Shown here in pieces: positions 23,802 to 32,944 of a DNA stretch of 64,000 nt. The notes below the pieces were generated by a model. The model did not search any database. It was not told the origin of the DNA and saw only the letters and a list, made by a program, of their open reading frames with translations. The stretch is from Candidatus Babeliaceae bacterium (GTDB taxonomy: Bacteria; Babelota; Babeliae; Babelales; Babelaceae). The first letter of the stretch is position 1. The number at the start of each line of letters is the position of its first letter. A program made the position numbers and the translations under genes. The DNA lies in contig JAIETV010000001.1 in assembly GCA_019744895.1 (NCBI GenBank), forward strand, positions 30,011 through 94,010. The letters are read 5' to 3'.

Positions 23802-25019
23802 TTATTTAGGCAATCTCTTGGCTGCTTGTAACGCTACTTGAACCGCGCGGAGGTTGGGCCGCAGGGGTTGAGCTGAAGAGCTTACAATTTTTGGCGCTAC
23901 TGGATAAGCCGGCTTTGTTATTGGTTCAAGCCGCAGTTTTCCTTCAGAAAAACTTGGACGATATTCGGTTCTGAGAATATCACTCTTCCTCCAAAAAGGC
24001 AGATAATCCCAAAAGGTATTTTTTGGTTTTTCATACAATGCTGGAGCAACTGGAAGGGTTTTTAATACATTCATACGGTTTATGGGCGCAGGATGGCTAG
24101 CCGATTCAAGTTTAGAATAATCCATAAACGGATTCCAACTTAACAAATAAAGGCTGCGTGCCAAAGCCGAACCTAGTCCGTACTGCGCTGCAAAAAGATC
24201 CGCTCTATATTCTCTCATATGGTTCATTTTTTTCATAATTTCATCATTGCTGAATTTAGAACACCGCTCAGCGTCATTATAATACATATGTCCAAGCTCA
24301 TGTGCTATAATTGCCTTTATCCCCTCTTCACCGAAAATTTTAAATATGGAAGAAGATATAATAATACTGTGAGTTTCCTTAAATTTTGAAGACCCATATG
24401 AAGTAGACAGTAAAAATGCAGCGTAAGATGGTATAGCATAAGGTGATAAAGTAGCGGTAGGATCATCTAGTGATTCTACATACATTTGAGGAACTTCTAA
24501 GTTATTTGCGCGGCATATAGCAGAAACAAAAGAATATACGAGCGGAAAATCTTTTTTAGGAAGATGCATAAGATGGCTGTGGATTTTCAAATTCTGCGAA
24601 CTTTTATAATATCTTTTAATTTTATTAACCATTTTTACCACAAGCGCACGCTCAGCAGGGGTACCATTTGATATTTTTGCTATATACTCTTCTAATCTTT
24701 TGAGCTCTAAAAGTTGATGGTCTTCAGATGTGACAGTCCTTTTTTCTGGGATCCTTTTAATAATCATATTAACACTTCCAATGAGGATTTCTTTCACCCC
24801 CTTATTGATAGAAGCGCTCTCAATTTCATTTTTAAGCTCACTGAATCTTTGCATATTTTGGTTGATAGCGCGCTGGTCTTTCTCTTGCTCTGTCAGACTA
24901 AAAAAATGTTTATAGTCTTCACTTTGTTCAAAGCGTTTAAATTCATCTTTTATGGTTTCAGCTGAAATAAAATAGATGCCCCCTAAGCAGATTGCACGCA
25001 AGATAAGATTACAATTCAT
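23802..25019 (-). CDS. Exported M48-family metalloprotease
   Basis: 405-aa protein with signal peptide MNCNLILRAICLGGIYFISA. The zinc site HELGH lies near residue 239 (AIIAHELGHMYYNDAE) with the third ligand Glu in EYRADLFAAQYG, the M48 (BepA/Oma1/HtpX-like) signature. The N-terminal 150 residues are a helical charged region not seen in HtpX, closer to periplasmic BepA-type enzymes; no TPR repeats are evident after the protease domain, and the C-terminus is Pro-rich. Predicted outer-membrane-protein quality control or effector protease. Confidence 0.9.
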   Translation of the reverse strand: MNCNLILRAICLGGIYFISAETIKDEFKRFEQSEDYKHFFSLTEQEKDQRAINQNMQRFSELKNEIESASINKGVKEILIGSVNMIIKRIPEKRTVTSEDHQLLELKRLEEYIAKISNGTPAERALVVKMVNKIKRYYKSSQNLKIHSHLMHLPKKDFPLVYSFVSAICRANNLEVPQMYVESLDDPTATLSPYAIPSYAAFLLSTSYGSSKFKETHSIIISSSIFKIFGEEGIKAIIAHELGHMYYNDAERCSKFSNDEIMKKMNHMREYRADLFAAQYGLGSALARSLYLLSWNPFMDYSKLESASHPAPINRMNVLKTLPVAPALYEKPKNTFWDYLPFWRKSDILRTEYRPSFSEGKLRLEPITKPAYPVAPKIVSSSAQPLRPNLRAVQVALQAAKRLPK

Positions 25020-25151
25020 GTGACTTCTCCCCCATTATCAAATTTTTTGTCCCATTGTCCGGAAAACCTTGATATTATAGCTAATCCCAAATAAACACAT
25101 ACAAAAAAATATTGTATACTATTGTCAAAAATCAGGAGATAAAAATAGGAT

Positions 25152-25659
25152 ATGTTAAAAAAAAAGACCTTTGGATATATTGAGCGGGATGAAGAAGCTC
25201 GACAAGAATTTCAAGAAAAAATATCAAAAATAAATCCTAATAACTTAATTTACATGGATGAAACAGGAATGGATGATACAGAAGCGTATCAATTTGGTTG
25301 GGAAAAAAGAGGCGAACGATTATTTGGAATGAAGAAAGGTGCTAAATCTGAACGCCTAAGTATTATTAGCGCTCTTTCTCAAAAAAGCCTTTGTGCATCA
25401 CTTTTATTTACCGGTTCTTGCGATAGAAATGTATTTGAAACTTACGTTGAAAAAGTTTTAGTTCCGACTCTCACCCCAGGAAAAACGATTGTTCTAGATA
25501 ATGCAACTTTTCATCATGGTGGAAAAATACAAAAATTAATTAAAGATGCTGAGTGCGAGCTTCTTTATTTGCCCTCATACTCTCCCGATTTAAATCCAAT
25601 TGAACATTTTTGGGCGCCACTTAAAAATAAAATTCGACAGCTCTTACCACAATTTTCTA
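25152..25659 (+). pseudogene. IS630-family transposase remnant
   Basis: Only the DDE_3 catalytic domain remains: YMDETG (Asp 1), IVLDNATFHHG (Asp 2) and LNPIEHFWAPLKN (Glu). The N-terminal helix-turn-helix half, about 120 residues or a separate orfA, is missing, and the C-terminus is cut by the IS1595 element at 25660, after which the frame adds foreign residues before stopping at 25676. Not expected to be active. Confidence 0.88.
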
Positions 25660-26379
25660 GGGGATGTCCTAGATGACAACCGTGTTATTTGTTTGCTTCT
25701 ATCCATTTGATCAACATATCCAGCTGTTGTTTTGGTGATGGAAAATTAAATCGCCATTCACACTCTTTTAAGAATAATCGAAAATTCTTTTTTGGTACAC
25801 CGTTAAACTTGCGCATGTGTCTTTTTGCCTGGTTCCAAAAGTTCTCAATTCCATTGATGTGGTTGTGCTTTTCAGCAAATAACTTGCTGTGGTTAATGCG
25901 CATATGCTTGAATTCTGAGACATCTAGAGCATTGTAACTCGGCAATGAATAAGTGTATACGATAGAATCAGGAACCACTTTTTCTTTGATTATTGGAACA
26001 AGAGTTTTACCTTTAACATCAGATATTGTTTCTGCAAATACCTTTCCACCGCGCTTTAATAGCCCAAAAACGGGAACTTTGCCTGCAGCCCCTCTTCCTC
26101 GCTTTCCCTTTCTTTTACCACCAAAATAGCTTTCGTCAGCCTCGACTTCTCCCTCAAAAACAAGCGTTGAATCTTGCTTTTCAGCGATAACTTCGCGTAC
26201 GCGATGAAAGAATAGCTGCGCGGTGTTTTTGTTCACACCCACGATTGCTGCAGCCGTTCTTGCAGTTGCTCCCGCAACGAAAAGTTCCATCAATTTTCGT
26301 CTTTGTTTTTTGGATAATTTTGAGTATCGAATTTGCATGTTCCCAGTATAACCCTTTTTAGGTCATCTAGGACAGCCCC
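25660..26379. mobile_element. IS1595-family insertion sequence (720 bp)
   Basis: Bounded by 18-bp inverted repeats GGGGATGTCCTAGATGAC (25660-25677) and, inverted, GGGGCTGTCCTAGATGAC (26362-26379), which differ at one base. One transposase gene inside. The 8-bp flanks (ATTTTCTA and TAATATTA) do not match, so the expected target duplication is absent or eroded, suggesting an old insertion or a deletion next to it. It sits inside the IS630 remnant. Confidence 0.9.
25685..26338 (-). CDS. IS1595 transposase (ISXO2-like), likely inactive
   Basis: 217-aa transposase. N-terminal HTH (KQRRKLMELFVAGATARTAA), first acidic residue in EADESYFGGKRKGKRG, and GIENFWNQAKRHMRKFNG carrying the last catalytic residue. 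The second catalytic Asp, expected in the VYTDS/GY context, is Tyr130 here (VYTYSLPSYN; codon TAT at 25949-25951). A single G-to-T change explains this. The reading frame is otherwise complete, so the enzyme is probably catalytically dead but only recently so. Confidence 0.9.
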   Translation of the reverse strand: MQIRYSKLSKKQRRKLMELFVAGATARTAAAIVGVNKNTAQLFFHRVREVIAEKQDSTLVFEGEVEADESYFGGKRKGKRGRGAAGKVPVFGLLKRGGKVFAETISDVKGKTLVPIIKEKVVPDSIVYTYSLPSYNALDVSEFKHMRINHSKLFAEKHNHINGIENFWNQAKRHMRKFNGVPKKNFRLFLKECEWRFNFPSPKQQLDMLIKWIEANK

Positions 26380-26384
26380 TAATA

Positions 26385-26524
26385 TTATTCGTCTATCGCT
26401 TCAATCGCAGTAAGCAGAAAGGTCTTGCCCATTTGGCTGATTAATAAAAAGTTTTTTTCATCTTGCTCAGATAATTTAGATACTAAAATCTGCGATTCGG
26501 TAACAGATAGTGTTGTACTGGCGG
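26385..26524 (-). pseudogene. C-terminal gene fragment
   Basis: Open frame ending QMGKTFLLTAIEAIDE-stop directly after the IS1595 right end, with plausible coding sequence upstream (SKLSEQDEKNFLLIS) but no start; it overlaps the 3' end of the next gene in another frame. A second, decayed copy of the same ~41-bp segment lies at 27107-27147 (34 of 41 identical) with a stop codon inside the frame. Both look like tails of a lost gene family. Confidence 0.45.
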
Positions 26525-26956
26525 TTCGTATGATTGGTCTACTCTTTCATGCTTGTATGGAGCAAGGCTTTCTTTTTGAAGCTCTTGTGCGCGTTTGAGT
26601 TTTTCTGCTAGCCGTGTATATTTTTCCTTGAGCATACGTGCTTTTTCTAATTTCCTGTGGCTCACTTTTTCAATGATAGCCAGTTTTTCAACAAGCTCAC
26701 ACATCTGCGCTGCAAGTTCAGGATATGCATGTGCGGGACCCATCGGGTGCCGTGCTAAATCTTTTGCCATCTGTAATAATACATCAGCATATTTGTCTGC
26801 AGATGCTGACAAGGGTATATCTTGAATTTTTTGTTTTGTATGAGAAAAACCCCATGCTGTGGGGACGTTGTTTATCAATACCAGCTTTGAGCTTTCTTTG
26901 ATCGCCCAGGCCTGAAAAACCGTTATGGTTAGTACAAAAAGAATTCGTAATTTCAT
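26483..26956 (-). CDS. Exported helical hypothetical protein
   Basis: 157-aa protein with signal peptide MKLRILFVLTITVFQAWA. The mature protein starts KESSKLVLINN, like the KESSRSIVLEL start of the 19872-20318 protein, and is mostly helical with a long basic coiled-coil-like stretch (KLAIIEKVSHRKLEKARMLKEKYTRLAEKLKRAQ; residues about 90-125). Pro-rich tail (SYEPPVQHYLLP). No known family. Flanked on both sides by copies of the 41-bp fragment described at 26385-26524 and 27107-27147, so this gene lies in a duplicated, decayed area. Confidence 0.7.
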   Translation of the reverse strand: MKLRILFVLTITVFQAWAIKESSKLVLINNVPTAWGFSHTKQKIQDIPLSASADKYADVLLQMAKDLARHPMGPAHAYPELAAQMCELVEKLAIIEKVSHRKLEKARMLKEKYTRLAEKLKRAQELQKESLAPYKHERVDQSYEPPVQHYLLPNRRF

Positions 26957-27106
26957 GATAACTCCCGATAATTAAACGTATTTGTTAAGAGAATATCAAA
27001 ACGCACAAGCCACATGCAATACCAGCGTTTCGTTAATTATGATAAACTGATCAAGAACGTAACATATGCTTGGGTAAGAATTATAGAAAAAATGGGATCA
27101 TTTTTT

Positions 27107-27147
27107 AATCGCAGTAAACAAAAAGGCCTTGCCCGCTTGTCAGATTA
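27107..27147 (-). repeat. Degenerate copy of the 26403-26443 segment
   Basis: 41-bp direct repeat, 34 of 41 matching, beginning AATCGCAG in both. The corresponding minus-strand frame contains a stop. It lies just upstream of the phosphotransferase gene. Confidence 0.6.
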
Positions 27148-27171
27148 GATCAATTCTGAATAGGTTATATA

Positions 27172-28062
27172 ATGAAGAAACTTATTACTTTGTATCAAGA
27201 GCGTCTTGGTCTTGCGGATGTAACATTTTCACGTATTGAGCATGAAGACACAGCAGTTGCTGATGTTTATCGGGTCACCAAGTCTTCAGGCGAAAAGTTG
27301 ATCTTAAAAATATGTACGCGAGTTAACGATTACTTGCACGAAGTTTATTTTCTGAATTATTTTGCCAATAAATTACCCGTGCCGCGCATTATACACGTTG
27401 TTGAGCCAGAGGCAGATGTGTATGGTGCCATTTTAATGGAATATCTGCCAGGCGCGTTGATTAACGCAGAAAGTTTTACAACCTCTCTTGCTTATGAAGT
27501 TGGTTCACTACTGGCACGTATTCATATGAATCGCGTAACTGGCTACGGCGATTTGACACAACCGCATAGTTTAAATCCAGACCCTCGGGTTTATTTTACT
27601 ATGAAATTTCACGAGGGCATTGCCGAATGCCGCGGACATTTACCTGAAAAACTGATTGAAAAATGCCTTGATTATTATAAGACCAATATAGATCTTTTAG
27701 ATTCGGTAGATGGGCCACGGATTATACACCGAGACTTTAGAGCGGGAAATGTGATAGTTAGTGGCGGAAAGGTTCAGGGAATTATCGATTGGTCATCAGC
27801 ACGTGCAAGTTTTGCAGAAGAAGATTTTTGCTTTTTAGAACATGGCGATTGGCCAACGAACTCAATTACCAAGAAATCTTTTTTGGATGGATATGCAAGC
27901 ATTCGCCCAGTTCCCGATTATAATAGAATGATGCCACTTTTACGCATGAGCCGAGCAATTGCTCTTATAGGTTTTGCGGTTAGGCGCGGAATATGGAAAA
28001 GCACATTGTCTGCTAAGTATCAGTTTAACAGAAATTTTCTTGAAACATTTTTTGCTGATTAG
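27172..28062 (+). CDS. Aminoglycoside-phosphotransferase-like kinase
   Basis: 296-aa APH/choline-kinase-type enzyme with no signal peptide. Nucleotide Lys in KLILKIC (about residue 46), hinge ILMEYLPG, catalytic loop IIHRDFRAGNVIV (H-x-D-x4-N, about 184-193) and metal-binding GIIDWSSA. Predicted to phosphorylate a small molecule; an antibiotic substrate cannot be inferred. Complete and in the family's usual length. Independent gene, convergent with the exported 28078-28497 gene. Confidence 0.9.
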   Translation: MKKLITLYQERLGLADVTFSRIEHEDTAVADVYRVTKSSGEKLILKICTRVNDYLHEVYFLNYFANKLPVPRIIHVVEPEADVYGAILMEYLPGALINAESFTTSLAYEVGSLLARIHMNRVTGYGDLTQPHSLNPDPRVYFTMKFHEGIAECRGHLPEKLIEKCLDYYKTNIDLLDSVDGPRIIHRDFRAGNVIVSGGKVQGIIDWSSARASFAEEDFCFLEHGDWPTNSITKKSFLDGYASIRPVPDYNRMMPLLRMSRAIALIGFAVRRGIWKSTLSAKYQFNRNFLETFFAD

Positions 28063-28077
28063 ATAATTAATCTCTTC

Positions 28078-28497
28078 TTAGCTGATAAAGGGCTCTTCTT
28101 TGAGCGCTCTTTCAATATTTTTATATTTTTGGAACGCTTCAGTTCTTTCAGCAAATGTTCTTTGAGGATCCCTCGAGCGTTCAAGAAGCGTTAATCTTTC
28201 TTCTTCTGGGGTTGGTAATCTGTCGCCAAGGTCCCAGAGAATTATGGATGAAGCTTTTTGCGTATGGCGATTATCTCTGCCTGCTCGTCTTGGATGTCCA
28301 GGTTCCATATATGCTCCTTGTCTGTGTGAGTCAGCGAAGCTTTTTTCCGGAGCTTTTTTTTGTTTAAGAACATGCTTACTGACTGTTGACGGTGCATATG
28401 CCGCTTCAGCTTCTTTTTGAATCGAAATTTCTTCCTCTAGAGCCAAAATGTTTAGTGTTATTGTTAATAAAAGTAGAAAATAAAGTTGTTTTTTCAT
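28078..28497 (-). CDS. Exported hypothetical protein
   Basis: 139-aa protein with signal peptide MKKQLYFLLLLTITLNILA. The mature part is highly charged and probably disordered in the middle (HRQGAYMEPGHPRRAGRDNR) with a helical C-terminus (EEERLTLLERSRDP; TEAFQKYKNIERAL). No known domain. ATG 28497 follows GGGGAC at good spacing. Convergent with the phosphotransferase gene, 15 nt apart. Confidence 0.7.
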   Translation of the reverse strand: MKKQLYFLLLLTITLNILALEEEISIQKEAEAAYAPSTVSKHVLKQKKAPEKSFADSHRQGAYMEPGHPRRAGRDNRHTQKASSIILWDLGDRLPTPEEERLTLLERSRDPQRTFAERTEAFQKYKNIERALKEEPFIS

Positions 28498-28845
28498 AAT
28501 AAAGTCCCCATATCTTGAAAAAATTAATCCTATTATGAGTTTAGCTATCTGGTAGGGCGGTGTCAAGTGCGGCTGGATTAAATTCTTTCAAAAGGGGACG
28601 AATTGCAACCAATATGTTATTATCTATAAAAGAGTTGCGAAGATAGCCCGATAGGGAGCACCAGTATGAGCCAAAGACTATAGCTGAGTGAGCAAATAGC
28701 ATAAAAAATTGAAAACTTTAATTAAGAGAGTATAGCGCTTGCAGGCGGTATAGCATGCTTACTGGCTGCTTCCCTTATCAATGCAGCACTTGGCATGAAG
28801 GGTACTATGCATCGCAGCTAATTGTTGCTTTGAAGCAATGGTCTT
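28498..28845. other. Intergenic region without supported gene
   Basis: About 350 bp between two leftward genes. A short rightward frame near 28733-28820 encodes a hydrophobic run (GGIACLLAASLINAAL) ending in a stop but has no start or ribosome-binding site and an in-frame stop just upstream; it could be a signal-peptide or membrane-segment relic. Otherwise nothing recognised. Confidence 0.4.
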
Positions 28846-30234
28846 TTAGGACATGGTATCAAGTATAGGATCAAAATAGCGCATCAGTGATATTGCCCTA
28901 TTATGCCACATACCCTCTTTTTTAAGATGGAGTAGGTGCTTTACTTCACGTGCATATCGTGCAGTTTCGCTTCCAAAAGCCGTTATGTAGGCTCGAATGA
29001 ATGGCTTATAAAAATCATTAAACCATTGAGGAATATCAATTTTTTTGGTTCTGATATTTGTTTCAAATATTAAGTTCCATGGAAAGCCAAAAAATGGAAA
29101 TAATAAGATATAGCCTAAATCGATCGCTGGACTTACAGGTCGTAAAATAGATTTACCCAAGCGATCAAGGTCTATCCAATAAACTCGGTCAGATACATCA
29201 TCATAGAAAATATTTTTTGGATGCAAATCGCCATGAACCAGGGTTAATCCCAAAAGAGAACTGCTATCTGAACGTCGCTGAGGATTTTTCATGAATGCTT
29301 TATGAAAGTTTGCCAACGTTTTTGCGCTGGCGATATAGGCTTTTTGTAATCGCATTTTATTACTATCTGATGGGTTATCCTTATAGGCATTCATATATGA
29401 GTACAGATCTGATCCAGAAGCCTTGGGCGTTATAGTTATGATATGTTTTCTTCGCCAACGATAATATTCTAAAGTTGCCACAGGTAATGCTAATACAGGA
29501 AAGTCCGGTACGTTGGCCGGAGCACTGTATTTTTTTAATGGGTTGTAGCGTGCAGCAAGCGCTACATTAAATGCCTCATGTTTCCCTTTTGCAAGGTCCT
29601 TTATAATATATTCATAACCAGTTCTGAGATTTTTCACCAAAAATAATTGTTTGGTAGCCATACCGCCTTCTTCAGATTTTTTCCCCATAGGATGAAGATT
29701 ACGTATTTCAAGCTCCTCAACATGTTCAAATGCAGAGTCAACTATTTTACCCGTCCTATACGCGCGCGCTAGAAATGATCTCAGCCCTTCTTCAAAAAAT
29801 TTTCCTCGATATGTTTCTTGTGGCGATACATGCACTCGCTTTATGATTTTATATTTATCATACACAGCAGCAACAAAATCATCGTCAGGCTTATCGGAAT
29901 AACCTTCTGAAGATCGCAACGACAAAATCGCATCTTCAGTACACTCTTTTTTATTAAGGCAGATATGTATAATCTTCTGTCCGCTTATCTTTGTATCAGT
30001 AATTTTATCCGATTCTTGAACCATACAACACGCACATGCCGGTTCTATTTGATTATCCCAGGCTGATAAGATACATGCGTCAGAATCTGATACCTCGCGA
30101 ATCTCTGTGATAATTCCGGCACCATCATTGAGCACCATAGGCTTACGGGCGCTCAAAAAATTTTTTTTGAGCACGCTGTAATCATCGGCATACACAAAAA
30201 ATGTCATTAAAAATAACCAGAGCATTAAAATCAT
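28846..30234 (-). CDS. Exported protein-kinase-like phosphotransferase
   Basis: 462-aa protein with signal peptide MILMLWLFLMTFFVYA. The C-terminal 300 residues have the kinase fold: YEYIIKDLAKG (candidate ATP Lys), a catalytic loop LVHGDLHPKNIFYDD (H-x-D-x4-N) and metal-binding VYWIDLDRLG. The N-terminal 150 residues contain paired Cys (ACACCMV; HICLNKKEC) typical of exported proteins. An exported kinase would lack bacterial ATP and may act after delivery into a eukaryotic host; this is inference. No partner gene adjacent; upstream leader follows the tRNA-Arg(CCT) gene on the other strand. Confidence 0.8.
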   Translation of the reverse strand: MILMLWLFLMTFFVYADDYSVLKKNFLSARKPMVLNDGAGIITEIREVSDSDACILSAWDNQIEPACACCMVQESDKITDTKISGQKIIHICLNKKECTEDAILSLRSSEGYSDKPDDDFVAAVYDKYKIIKRVHVSPQETYRGKFFEEGLRSFLARAYRTGKIVDSAFEHVEELEIRNLHPMGKKSEEGGMATKQLFLVKNLRTGYEYIIKDLAKGKHEAFNVALAARYNPLKKYSAPANVPDFPVLALPVATLEYYRWRRKHIITITPKASGSDLYSYMNAYKDNPSDSNKMRLQKAYIASAKTLANFHKAFMKNPQRRSDSSSLLGLTLVHGDLHPKNIFYDDVSDRVYWIDLDRLGKSILRPVSPAIDLGYILLFPFFGFPWNLIFETNIRTKKIDIPQWFNDFYKPFIRAYITAFGSETARYAREVKHLLHLKKEGMWHNRAISLMRYFDPILDTMS

Positions 30235-30398
30235 AATTTTTTTCCGTACGGTCCCTAAATTGAGGTAATTTCTCCTTTATCTTAACAAAAGAAAGTAACA
30301 AATTGGTACATTTAGATTTTGTCAACGCGCTGTAAAATTATGAGCTTATAGTTAAATTGTTTATACTATAATAATATGTCAGCTTAATTTATTAGTAT

Positions 30399-30475
30399 GC
30401 GCCCGTAGCTCAGTAGGATAGAGCGACAGTTTCCTAAACTGTAGGCCACTGGTTCGATTCCAGTCGGGCGCACCA
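30399..30475 (+). tRNA. tRNA-Arg (anticodon CCT)
   Basis: Acceptor GCGCCCG/CGGGCGC, D-arm GCTC...GAGC, anticodon stem ACAGT/ACTGT around loop TTCCTAA, T-arm ACTGG TTCGATT CCAGT, encoded ACCA. Reads AGG. No integrated element is evident beside it. Confidence 0.97.
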
Positions 30476-30572
30476 ACTTTTCATAATAAATCTATAAAAG
30501 CCTTGTTTTTGCATTATAAATTGCTATTATAGTAAATAAAGTATTTTTTCAAATTTACATGGTGCTATATTT

Positions 30573-31151
30573 ATGAAAAAAATTATTCTAACTGTATCAC
30601 TCGTATATACTATCTGGTTATGCTCGTTACAATCTTTAGTACCACTATCCATTCAAAAAGAGGAACTTTGTGTTTACATAGCTATTAGACAAATAGCTGA
30701 AAATTTAGAGAAAGAATTCGGTAAAGATTGTTTTTCTATGCTTGATAATTTTTCAGGGATGCCTCTAGATATAAAAACGGGGCTTGTTTTGTGTATTCAT
30801 GAAGAAAACGATATGTCTTATACAGTTACATTGGTTACTCCTTGGGGCACAGTGCCTGCTTGTGGTGGCGCCCGTACGTTCACCGATGTAGAACTATTAA
30901 AAATTCTTAATCATATAAAGATTAAAAATATATTCTCAGAAAGCGATAACGAAACTATTTTAAGGATAGATGCTGCATATTATAAATGCCCTGAAGTTAC
31001 TTTTTATGAAACGGATATGGCTAAAGAACGTAAAGAACTTAGCTCTGAGATAGAAAAGTATTATAAAGAAAAGTGGCAGAAAATGGTTCACCTGTATAAT
31101 ATTATGAAACTTTGTGTTTTCCTACAAGTAGAACATAACTCAGTAACATAA
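30573..31151 (+). CDS. Exported hypothetical protein
   Basis: 192-aa protein with an N-terminal signal peptide or anchor (MKKIILTVSLVYTIWLCSLQ). The mature part shows alternating helix and strand (YIAIRQIAENLEKEFGKDCF; TVTLVTPWGTVPACGGAR) and four Cys. A short mixed motif VTPWGTVPACGG stands out but I cannot match it to a family. No Shine-Dalgarno of note. Downstream of tRNA-Arg(CCT); single gene. Confidence 0.65.
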   Translation: MKKIILTVSLVYTIWLCSLQSLVPLSIQKEELCVYIAIRQIAENLEKEFGKDCFSMLDNFSGMPLDIKTGLVLCIHEENDMSYTVTLVTPWGTVPACGGARTFTDVELLKILNHIKIKNIFSESDNETILRIDAAYYKCPEVTFYETDMAKERKELSSEIEKYYKEKWQKMVHLYNIMKLCVFLQVEHNSVT

Positions 31152-31344
31152 AAAAACAGATGCTTATTCATAAATTTTTAGATTATTGATTAAATTCGTA
31201 ACACTTGTATGATGATTAGCCTACCTTCAGCACCAGAAATTTGAAGCTTCTGAACGTAAAAGTATGTACAAATTTAAAATTGCTATCAAAAGCTAAAAAA
31301 ACAGTGGTATAGTGAGCACAGTTTTTAAAAAATTAAGGAATCCC

Positions 31345-31848
31345 ATGAATCTAAAAAAGGCATTACTGGTAGTGCTTTTATCTACGTCATCTAGGATATA
31401 TTGTCTTGAAAATACAGCAGAATTACCATCTGTTGAGACGCAGGTATCACTTCGCGATTTTTTACAAGGGTCTCAAACGCCTCCGCCAACATACTCACCA
31501 CCACCTGTTTATACAGAACCTAGCATAAACCCTCATGGTACTTTGCCTTCGTATGCCCAAGCAACAGCGCACACCAGAAGCGTTAAAAAATGTGATTATA
31601 TTATTCTAGCAGTAACAGGCTTATTATCTGTATGTGGAACTACTGGAGGGGTCTATTTTTTCCGCACTTCTGCTTCTGATGGGGCAGATCCATCATTACC
31701 TCTGATTGCAGGTATGGCTATTGGGGCTGGGGCTTTCGGGATGGGAATAAGCATTATTGGATCCTATATCAAATGCATACATGACAGGCACAGAATCGAT
31801 CAGATCAACGCAAGTATGAATAGTGAACTTTATGCCTATACGGTATAA
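31345..31848 (+). CDS. Exported Pro-rich membrane protein
   Basis: 167-aa protein with signal peptide MNLKKALLVVLLSTSSRIYC, a Pro/Tyr-rich stretch (TPPPTYSPPPVYTEPS, about 45-60) resembling PPxY-type sequences, and two transmembrane segments (YIILAVTGLLSVCGTTGGVYFF and LPLIAGMAIGAGAFGMGISIIG). The PPxY-like motif (PPPTY, PPPVY) is a binding site for eukaryotic WW domains, which would be meaningful for a host-associated bacterium, but is short enough to be chance. ATG 31345 follows AAGGA. Ends 7 nt before the oxidoreductase gene. Confidence 0.68.
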   Translation: MNLKKALLVVLLSTSSRIYCLENTAELPSVETQVSLRDFLQGSQTPPPTYSPPPVYTEPSINPHGTLPSYAQATAHTRSVKKCDYIILAVTGLLSVCGTTGGVYFFRTSASDGADPSLPLIAGMAIGAGAFGMGISIIGSYIKCIHDRHRIDQINASMNSELYAYTV

Positions 31849-31855
31849 TAGAATT

Positions 31856-32770
31856 ATGGATCAACATATGATCTGTATCGGCAGTTCAGCTGCAGCTCTT
31901 TCATGCGCTACACAGCTAAGACGACTCAATAAAACAGTAAAAATTACTATACTTACCGCGCAATCGCAAAGCCCGAATAATGTATGTCTATTGGCAGAAT
32001 ATGTTGCGGGCAAAAGGACTCGTCAATCGATGTTCTTGCCGATTCCTGAAAACATTGATATGCACCTTGCTTGCCAAATTACTCGGCTTGATGCTACTAA
32101 AAAAGTTGTTGTAACAAAAAGTGGGCATGAATATCGCTATGATAAACTGTTTATCGGAACCGGTTTGCAACCACGCATTCCAGAACTTTTTATTCCTTAC
32201 TTGTATAAAAAAGTTTTCCCCTTTAAGTCACTTGATGACATTATACACTTTGAAAAACTTCAGATTCGCGGCAAGAACGTTTTAGTTGTCGGTGGCGGGG
32301 TGACCGGAATAGAGGCAGCTTGTGCTCTTACTACGCGGGGCTACCAGGTAACACTTGTTGAAAAAAATAAGCAGTTATTACCACAATTTGATCAAACCAT
32401 AGGGGCCAAGGTTTGCAAAGTCTTACAAGGGCAGGGCATAACTCTTTTTACAGAGTATAAAGTGTCTGATAATGCATTAAAGATATTTGATCTTATTTTT
32501 CTTGCAGCTGGCAGCAAGCCAACAACTAATTTTTTAAAAAATCAGGTGCTCTTACAGGACGATTTTGTAGTTGTTGATACTAACCAAAAAACATCTGTTG
32601 ATGATATTTTTGCAGGAGGCGATGTGTGTTTAGGGCGTACATTATGGCCACAGGCATTACGGGATGGGTTTGTTGGTGCTCATAGCATGCTTAATTTACC
32701 CGTACCTTTATTGCACAGACCAGCGGCAAAGATGATTGTTAAAGTTTACGACAAAACTTTCTTTCTTTAA
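31856..32770 (+). CDS. FAD/NAD(P)-dependent pyridine nucleotide oxidoreductase
   Basis: 304-aa two-dinucleotide-binding-domain flavoprotein: N-terminal FAD motif ICIGSSAAALSCATQL (Gly-rich loop with Ser in place of some Gly), second NAD(P) motif VLVVGGGVTGIEAACAL near residue 140 and the late FAD motif DDIFAGGDVCLG. It resembles NADH-rubredoxin/nitrite-reductase type FAD domains and ferredoxin reductases, without a C-terminal dimer domain, so shorter than usual. ATG 31856 chosen, 7 nt after the previous stop. Electron acceptor unknown. Confidence 0.88.
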   Translation: MDQHMICIGSSAAALSCATQLRRLNKTVKITILTAQSQSPNNVCLLAEYVAGKRTRQSMFLPIPENIDMHLACQITRLDATKKVVVTKSGHEYRYDKLFIGTGLQPRIPELFIPYLYKKVFPFKSLDDIIHFEKLQIRGKNVLVVGGGVTGIEAACALTTRGYQVTLVEKNKQLLPQFDQTIGAKVCKVLQGQGITLFTEYKVSDNALKIFDLIFLAAGSKPTTNFLKNQVLLQDDFVVVDTNQKTSVDDIFAGGDVCLGRTLWPQALRDGFVGAHSMLNLPVPLLHRPAAKMIVKVYDKTFFL

Positions 32771-32878
32771 TAAAAAAATTAGTAGTGCATTACATGTAAT
32801 ATTTTTATATATAGTTACATCTGATTTAGACTTTATTTTCGAATAAATTGTTGTAGGTTGCATTGTTCAACCATAATT

Positions 32879-32920
32879 ATACACCTAAGAGGTAGTACAT
32901 AAGCTACCTCTTAGGTGTAT
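32879..32920. terminator. Bidirectional terminator hairpin
   Basis: Perfect 17-bp arms, ATACACCTAAGAGGTAG (32879-32895) and its complement at 32904-32920, loop of 8. Sits between convergent genes ending at 32770 and 32945. T/A-rich flanks on both sides. Confidence 0.9.
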
Positions 32921-32944
32921 AAAATTAGAATGTTTAACCTGTGA

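Noticed and set aside
25652..26387. 8-bp target duplication of the IS1595 element
   Set aside because: Flanks ATTTTCTA and TAATATTA do not match, nor do one-base-shifted pairs.
28733..28820. Hydrophobic short rightward frame
   Set aside because: In-frame stop just upstream, no start codon context; kept only as a note on the gap.
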